Origin: an uncultured Collinsella sp.
GTDB lineage: Bacteria; Actinomycetota; Coriobacteriia; Coriobacteriales; Coriobacteriaceae
Direction of reading: 5' to 3'
Length of the DNA stretch: 9,092 nucleotides
Assembly: GCA_900552345.1 (NCBI GenBank)
Contig: URZN01000032.1
Location: 1 to 9,092, forward strand
Below are positions 5,981-9,092 of this stretch, piece after piece; positions within the stretch are counted from its first letter, which is position 1, and each line of letters opens with the position of its first letter. A program made the translations under genes and the position numbers. Below the pieces are notes generated by a model. That model searched no databases. It was not told where the DNA came from and saw nothing but the letters and a program-made list of their open reading frames with translations.

Positions 5981-6862
5981 ATGCAAAACTTGCTTGAACT
6001 CAAAGGCATCTCACGCACTGTAAGCGACCGCTTTTCGCTGCGCGACGTCACGCTTGCCGTGGAGCCTGGCCAGATCGTCGGCTTTGTTGGTGCCAACGGT
6101 GCTGGCAAAACAACGACGATTCGAGCTGCTCTCGGGCTTATAAAGCTCGATGCAGGCGAAGTGTACCTGTTTGGGCAGCGCTGTGGCGCCGACGCGCCCG
6201 ATGAGTCGCAACGCCATCTACGCTCCCGCGTCGGTCTTGTCCTGGACACGTGCCCCTTCCCCTCCACGCTCAAGGTGGGCCAGATCGAGTCGCTCGTAGG
6301 CCCGGCGTACCCCACGTGGGACCGCGAAACGTTCGCCGGATTCATCAACCGATTTGGCCTCGATCCCAAGACAAAGGTCAAGGACCTCTCCCGCGGCATG
6401 GGTATGAAGCTGCAGCTCGCCTGCGCGCTCAGCCACAATGCCAAGCTGCTCGTTTTGGACGAAGCCACCGCGGGCCTCGATCCCATGGCACGCGAGGAAC
6501 TGCTCGATGTTCTGCTCGCCTTTGTCGCCGACGGCCAGCGCAGCGTGCTGCTCTCGAGCCACATTACGTCTGATCTCGATCGTGCTGCCGACCGCGTCAT
6601 CTGCATCGATAACGGCTCGATTGTGTTTGACCTGCCACGCGAGGACATTACCGACCGCGCCGGCATCGCCCACTGCACCCAGGCACAGGCCGCCGAGCTC
6701 ATGGCTTGCGTCGAAGGCACCCGCGCCGCCCGCCACGCCTACAGCGTGGACGTGCTCGTGCCCAACCACCGCGAAGTGCTCGAGGCCTTCCCCGAGATTC
6801 CCTGCGATCGGGCAACCATTGAAGACTATCTTCGCTTCATGCTGAAAGGGGCTTTGAAATGA
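5981..6862 (+). CDS. ABC transporter ATP-binding protein (YtrB/BcrA-like)
   Basis: The 293-residue ATPase carries Walker A GANGAGKTT (37-45), a variant signature LSRGMGMK (136-143, LSGGQ in most ABC proteins), Walker B LLVLDE with catalytic Glu161, the D-loop AGLD, and His194 of the switch in LSSHI. The Q-loop region reads VLDTCPFPSTL (87-97) without a clear Gln, as is common in this exporter group. A C-terminal extension (about 225-293) ends in EDYLRFMLKGALK, as in YtrB-like subunits. It would energise export, or release of a target from the membrane, with the permease next door. The start at 5981 follows AGAAAGG and lies 23 bases after the GntR stop. The frame stays open upstream through the GntR gene, but that part does not look like ABC protein. 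It overlaps the permease by four bases (ATGA), implying translational coupling. Confidence 0.95.
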   Translation: MQNLLELKGISRTVSDRFSLRDVTLAVEPGQIVGFVGANGAGKTTTIRAALGLIKLDAGEVYLFGQRCGADAPDESQRHLRSRVGLVLDTCPFPSTLKVGQIESLVGPAYPTWDRETFAGFINRFGLDPKTKVKDLSRGMGMKLQLACALSHNAKLLVLDEATAGLDPMAREELLDVLLAFVADGQRSVLLSSHITSDLDRAADRVICIDNGSIVFDLPREDITDRAGIAHCTQAQAAELMACVEGTRAARHAYSVDVLVPNHREVLEAFPEIPCDRATIEDYLRFMLKGALK

Positions 6863-7566
6863 AACGCGCCATTATGTCCGAGCTTGCCATCGTTCGCACG
6901 CTCGTCCCGAGCATCGCAGGTGTCGGCCTGTTCATCTTCGTCGTGCTGACCGCCGTCAGGGCATCGAATGGTGATTCCGATATGAGCGCCGCCGGCGCCT
7001 TCGCGATCAGTGCCATGTCGCCCATCATGGCCATGACGTCGCTGGCCGGGCTCGACAACCAAAACGGATGGGAGCGCTATCGGGCAACGCTGCCCATCTC
7101 ACGCAAAGACATCGTCAGCGCACGCTACCTGTGCATCACTATTTTCTCGGTCATCATGACGTGCGCGGCCGTGCTGTTGAGTATCGTCGCCATCCCGATC
7201 TTAAACAGCGTGGGTATCCCCTCCACGGGAGAGACCGTCTTTGAGACCGCAATCGCCTCGGCAATATCGATGCTTTTCTCCCTCATGGCGGTGTTTTTGG
7301 TACTGCCTCTGTTCTTTCGATTTGAACACATGAAGGCGCAACGCCTATCCGTTGGTCTATACGCCCTATACATGTGCCTTATCATGGTCACGCTAAACTC
7401 ATTCAACCCCATCAGCAACCAGCTCATGTCGATGATTGCCGGGGCGAATCCCGATCCTTCCGTTCTTGGCTTCCTGTGCGCAGGAATTGCCGCGCTGGCA
7501 ACGGTCGTCCTTGGCGCTGTCAGCTGCGCCATCAGCACCAAGGTCTACCGGGCACGCAACCTATAG
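6859..7566 (+). CDS. ABC-2 type transporter permease
   Basis: The 235-residue integral membrane protein has about six hydrophobic segments (roughly 11-32, 46-64, 91-117, 133-153, 165-180, 202-226). Between the second and third is the conserved cytoplasmic motif NGWERYRATLPISRKDIVSARYL, residues 69-91, of which WERY and LPISR are most diagnostic. This motif characterises the ABC2_membrane_5 type of permease found with YtrB-like ATPases. The protein probably forms a complex with the ATPase as two permease and two ATPase subunits. Substrate is not predictable; in related operons the transporters affect bacteriocin or antibiotic resistance or wall metabolism, so that is inference only. Its ATG overlaps the ATPase stop, with GAAAGGGG as ribosome binding site inside the upstream gene. 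It ends the GntR-ABC operon. Confidence 0.88.
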   Translation: MKRAIMSELAIVRTLVPSIAGVGLFIFVVLTAVRASNGDSDMSAAGAFAISAMSPIMAMTSLAGLDNQNGWERYRATLPISRKDIVSARYLCITIFSVIMTCAAVLLSIVAIPILNSVGIPSTGETVFETAIASAISMLFSLMAVFLVLPLFFRFEHMKAQRLSVGLYALYMCLIMVTLNSFNPISNQLMSMIAGANPDPSVLGFLCAGIAALATVVLGAVSCAISTKVYRARNL

Positions 7567-7590
7567 GCAAGCGCGGTATCATTGGACATG

Positions 7591-7617
7591 CGCCATAGAT
7601 CTGGCGTGGTCTTTTTT
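7591..7617 (+). terminator. Hairpin with T6 run abutting the next gene's ribosome binding site
   Basis: CGCCA (7591-7595) pairs with TGGCG (7602-7606) around TAGATC, extendable by G-T wobbles, and TTTTTT follows at 7612-7617. This resembles a weak intrinsic terminator for the GntR-ABC operon. The T-run directly touches GAGGAGG (7618-7624), the ribosome binding site of the next gene, leaving no room for a promoter between. A TATCAT (7577-7582) upstream could be a -10, in which case the hairpin would be a leader attenuator. Confidence 0.5.
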
Positions 7618-7634
7618 GAGGAGGCGCTCAACCC

Positions 7635-8510
7635 GTGTCGTGGGTCGCAGCAGCATTTGTGTCGGCTTTCTTTGCCGGCGTCACATCTGTCCTGGCCAAA
7701 TGCGGCATCAAGCAGACCGACTCCGATGTCGCGACGGCCATTCGCACCTGCGTGGTGCTCGTTTTCGCCTGGGCAATGGCGGCATTTCTGGATCCATTGG
7801 AACCATCGGCAGCATCGAACCCAGATCTTGGCTCTTTCTCGTCCTCTCGGGACTCGCTACCGGTGCTTCGTGGATCTGTTACTTTAAGGCGTTGGGCATC
7901 GGAGACGTCAATAAGGTCGTACCGGTCGACAAGATGAGCACCGTACTCGCTGCACTGATCGCCATCGTGCTTTTTTGGCGAGACGAGCAACCTTGCGGTT
8001 AAGCTCGTGGGAACCGCTGTCATCACCCTCGGCACGTTTTTAATGATCGAGAAGAAGCAGCCTGCCGGACCCGAGCAGCAGCAAGACCGGACCTGGCTCG
8101 CTTACGCCCTCGGCGCCGCCGTGTTCGCAGCGCTCACGTCCATCCTTGCCAAGGCTGGCATCGAAGGCGTCGAATCCAACCTGGCCACGGCAATCCGTAC
8201 CTGTGTGGTACTGGTTATGGCATGGGCAATCGTGGCAGCTGAAGGCAAGATGGGCCAAGCCGTGCACGTAGACCGCTACGAACTCGTATTTCTCGCGGCA
8301 TCGGGCATTGCGACTGGCGCATCGTGGCTGCTATGCTACTACGCCATCGCCACAGGCCAGGTGAGCGTCGTAGTGCAGATCGACAAACTATCGATTGTCG
8401 TATCGGTACTATTTGCGCGCTTGGCATTCAACGAAAAACTCTCACGGCGCAGCGCCATCGGTCTCGCCCTCATCGTACTGGGCACCGCCGCGCTCGCAGT
8501 TTGGAAGTAG
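7635..8510 (+). pseudogene. EamA-family transporter with two compensating frameshifts
   Basis: The gene opens at GTG 7635 behind GAGGAGG and encodes MSWVAAAFVSAFFAGVTSVL. It runs in frame through AIRTCVVLVFAWAMAAF. After TTT at 7785-7787 the homologous sequence continues in another frame (GSIGTIGSIEPRSWLFLV to DKMSTVLAALIAIVLF). At the T6 run 7971-7976 it returns to the original frame and reads on to TAG 8508. Adding one T at the first site and removing one at the second gives an intact 291-residue protein. As written, translation stops at 7937 after 100 residues. The repaired protein is two copies of one five-helix unit: ATAIRTCVVLV-AWA and SG(L/I)ATGASW occur in both halves. It therefore resembles a fusion of two single-domain DMT proteins (COG2510-like). 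Either it is a recent pseudogene or the frameshifts are assembly errors. Function: small-molecule carrier, substrate unknown. Confidence 0.8.
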
Positions 8511-8525
8511 CGCGGCCAGCAGCCG

Positions 8526-9067
8526 CTACATCCTCACACCTGGCTTAGGATGCCTGTACTGACCGTGGGATGCCGTGCGCTTACCGTGCGAGATGGCAAA
8601 TTTGGGACAACAGTGCAGGCAACGAAGGCAGGCTGCGCACTCCGGCTTTGTCCAGACGGGAAGGCCGTCGCGCATCTCAATCGCCGCCATGGGGCAGCGC
8701 TTAGCGCAGAGGCTACACCCGACGCAGCGGCTAGCATCGACGGCAAACTTGCTCGTCTGCTGCATACGCGGCAGCCCAAACGCATGACACGCGCACGATG
8801 CAAACAGGGGCACGCGATGGCGCATCATATTGCCCGTGCGCCGCTCCCGCACCGCCTCGATCACAGCATCAATCTGCGCCTCAGCAGCCCTATTGATACC
8901 CTCAACCTTTTGAGGGTCAGACAGGTCGAAAACAGGCGTCCAGGTATCGGGCATCTTGACGCTCATCGCCGCATCTAACTCGAGCCCACGCTCGTGCAGC
9001 AGATCGCGGGCAAACTTGGCCGATTGGCCGGTCGTCGAACCGTACGTCGAAACATAGAACGTATAGA
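8526..9067 (-). CDS. EFR1-type flavodoxin/2[4Fe-4S] ferredoxin fusion, 3' part
   Basis: The minus-strand frame is open to the end of genuine sequence, so 179 C-terminal residues are seen and the start is missing. The visible part begins YTFYVSTYGSTTGQSAKFAR, the end of a flavodoxin-like domain. SVKMPDTW follows, a segment typical of EFR1 proteins. Residues 114-124 carry CVGCSLCAKRC and 143-153 carry CAACLRCLHCC. These are two C-x2-C-x2-C-x3-C-P motifs that bind two [4Fe-4S] clusters. Such proteins are cytoplasmic electron carriers in anaerobes; the partner is unknown. An internal ATG at 8966 exists, but the upstream residues clearly continue the domain, so it is not the start. The gene is convergent with the EamA gene, with only 15 bases between stops. 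A small hairpin (GCGGC-CAGCA-GCCGC, 8512-8526) lies there without a U-tract. Confidence 0.88.
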
Positions 9068-9092
9068 CTGTCTCTTATACACATCTCCGAGC
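9068..9092. other. Nextera transposase adapter remnant (not genomic)
   Basis: The terminal 25 bases start with CTGTCTCTTATACACATCT, the Tn5 mosaic-end sequence used in Nextera libraries, followed by CCGAGC, the beginning of the Read 2 adapter arm. This is untrimmed read-through at a contig end and should be excluded from annotation. Confidence 0.97.

Noticed and set aside
8512..8526. GCGGC-CAGCA-GCCGC hairpin between the convergent EamA and EFR1 genes as a terminator
   Set aside because: The stem is only 5 bp and there is no U-tract on either strand, so termination is not supported.
8526..8966. EFR1 gene as a complete 146-residue protein starting at 8966
   Set aside because: Translation upstream of 8966 continues the flavodoxin domain (YVSTYGSTTGQSAK) without a stop up to the adapter, so the ATG is internal and the gene is cut by the contig end.

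Overview
The window looks like chromosomal DNA from a high-GC Gram-positive gut actinobacterium, most likely a Coriobacteriia member such as Collinsella. This is inferred from GC-rich codon use, strong AAGGAG-type ribosome binding sites and the gene set; no marker gene fixes the taxon. The last 25 bases (9068-9092) match the Illumina Nextera transposase adapter, so the real DNA ends at about 9067 and the window is the end of an assembled contig.

Layout. (1) 1-1137: the first 25 codons of a LysR-type regulator (minus), divergent from an EamA/DMT permease (plus), with a T-N11-A type operator candidate between them. (2) 1226-1951: uracil-DNA glycosylase (ung), closed by a bidirectional terminator shared with the convergent operon to its right. 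(3) 2003-3415, minus: a two-gene operon encoding a YhhQ/VUT-family transporter (queuosine-precursor type) and then a short-chain dehydrogenase. It has a recognisable promoter and a structured leader that could be a preQ1-like pseudoknot. (4) 3572-5185, minus: peptide chain release factor 3 (prfC) with its own terminator. (5) 5186-5576: a 391-base gene-free divergent region. It carries two related stem-loop elements built on ATCTGTAACA/TGTTACAGAT with identical 25-nt loops, then an operator-rich promoter. (6) 5577-7566, plus: a YtrA-type GntR repressor, an ABC ATPase and an ABC-2 permease, with the last two overlapping by ATGA. This is a typical autoregulated, possibly envelope-stress or peptide-responsive, exporter operon. 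(7) 7635-8510, plus: an EamA-family transporter whose two halves are clear duplicates of one five-helix unit. The reading frame is broken by a missing T and restored by an extra T about 190 bases later. (8) 8526-9067, minus: the C-terminal part of an EFR1-type flavodoxin/2[4Fe-4S] ferredoxin, cut by the contig end.

Most genes are ordinary housekeeping or transport functions. The parts least explained by known families are the paired stem-loop elements at 5325-5466, the leader of the YhhQ-family operon at 3416-3494, the hairpin placed directly against the ribosome binding site at 7591-7624, and the compensating homopolymer frameshifts in the duplicated transporter.
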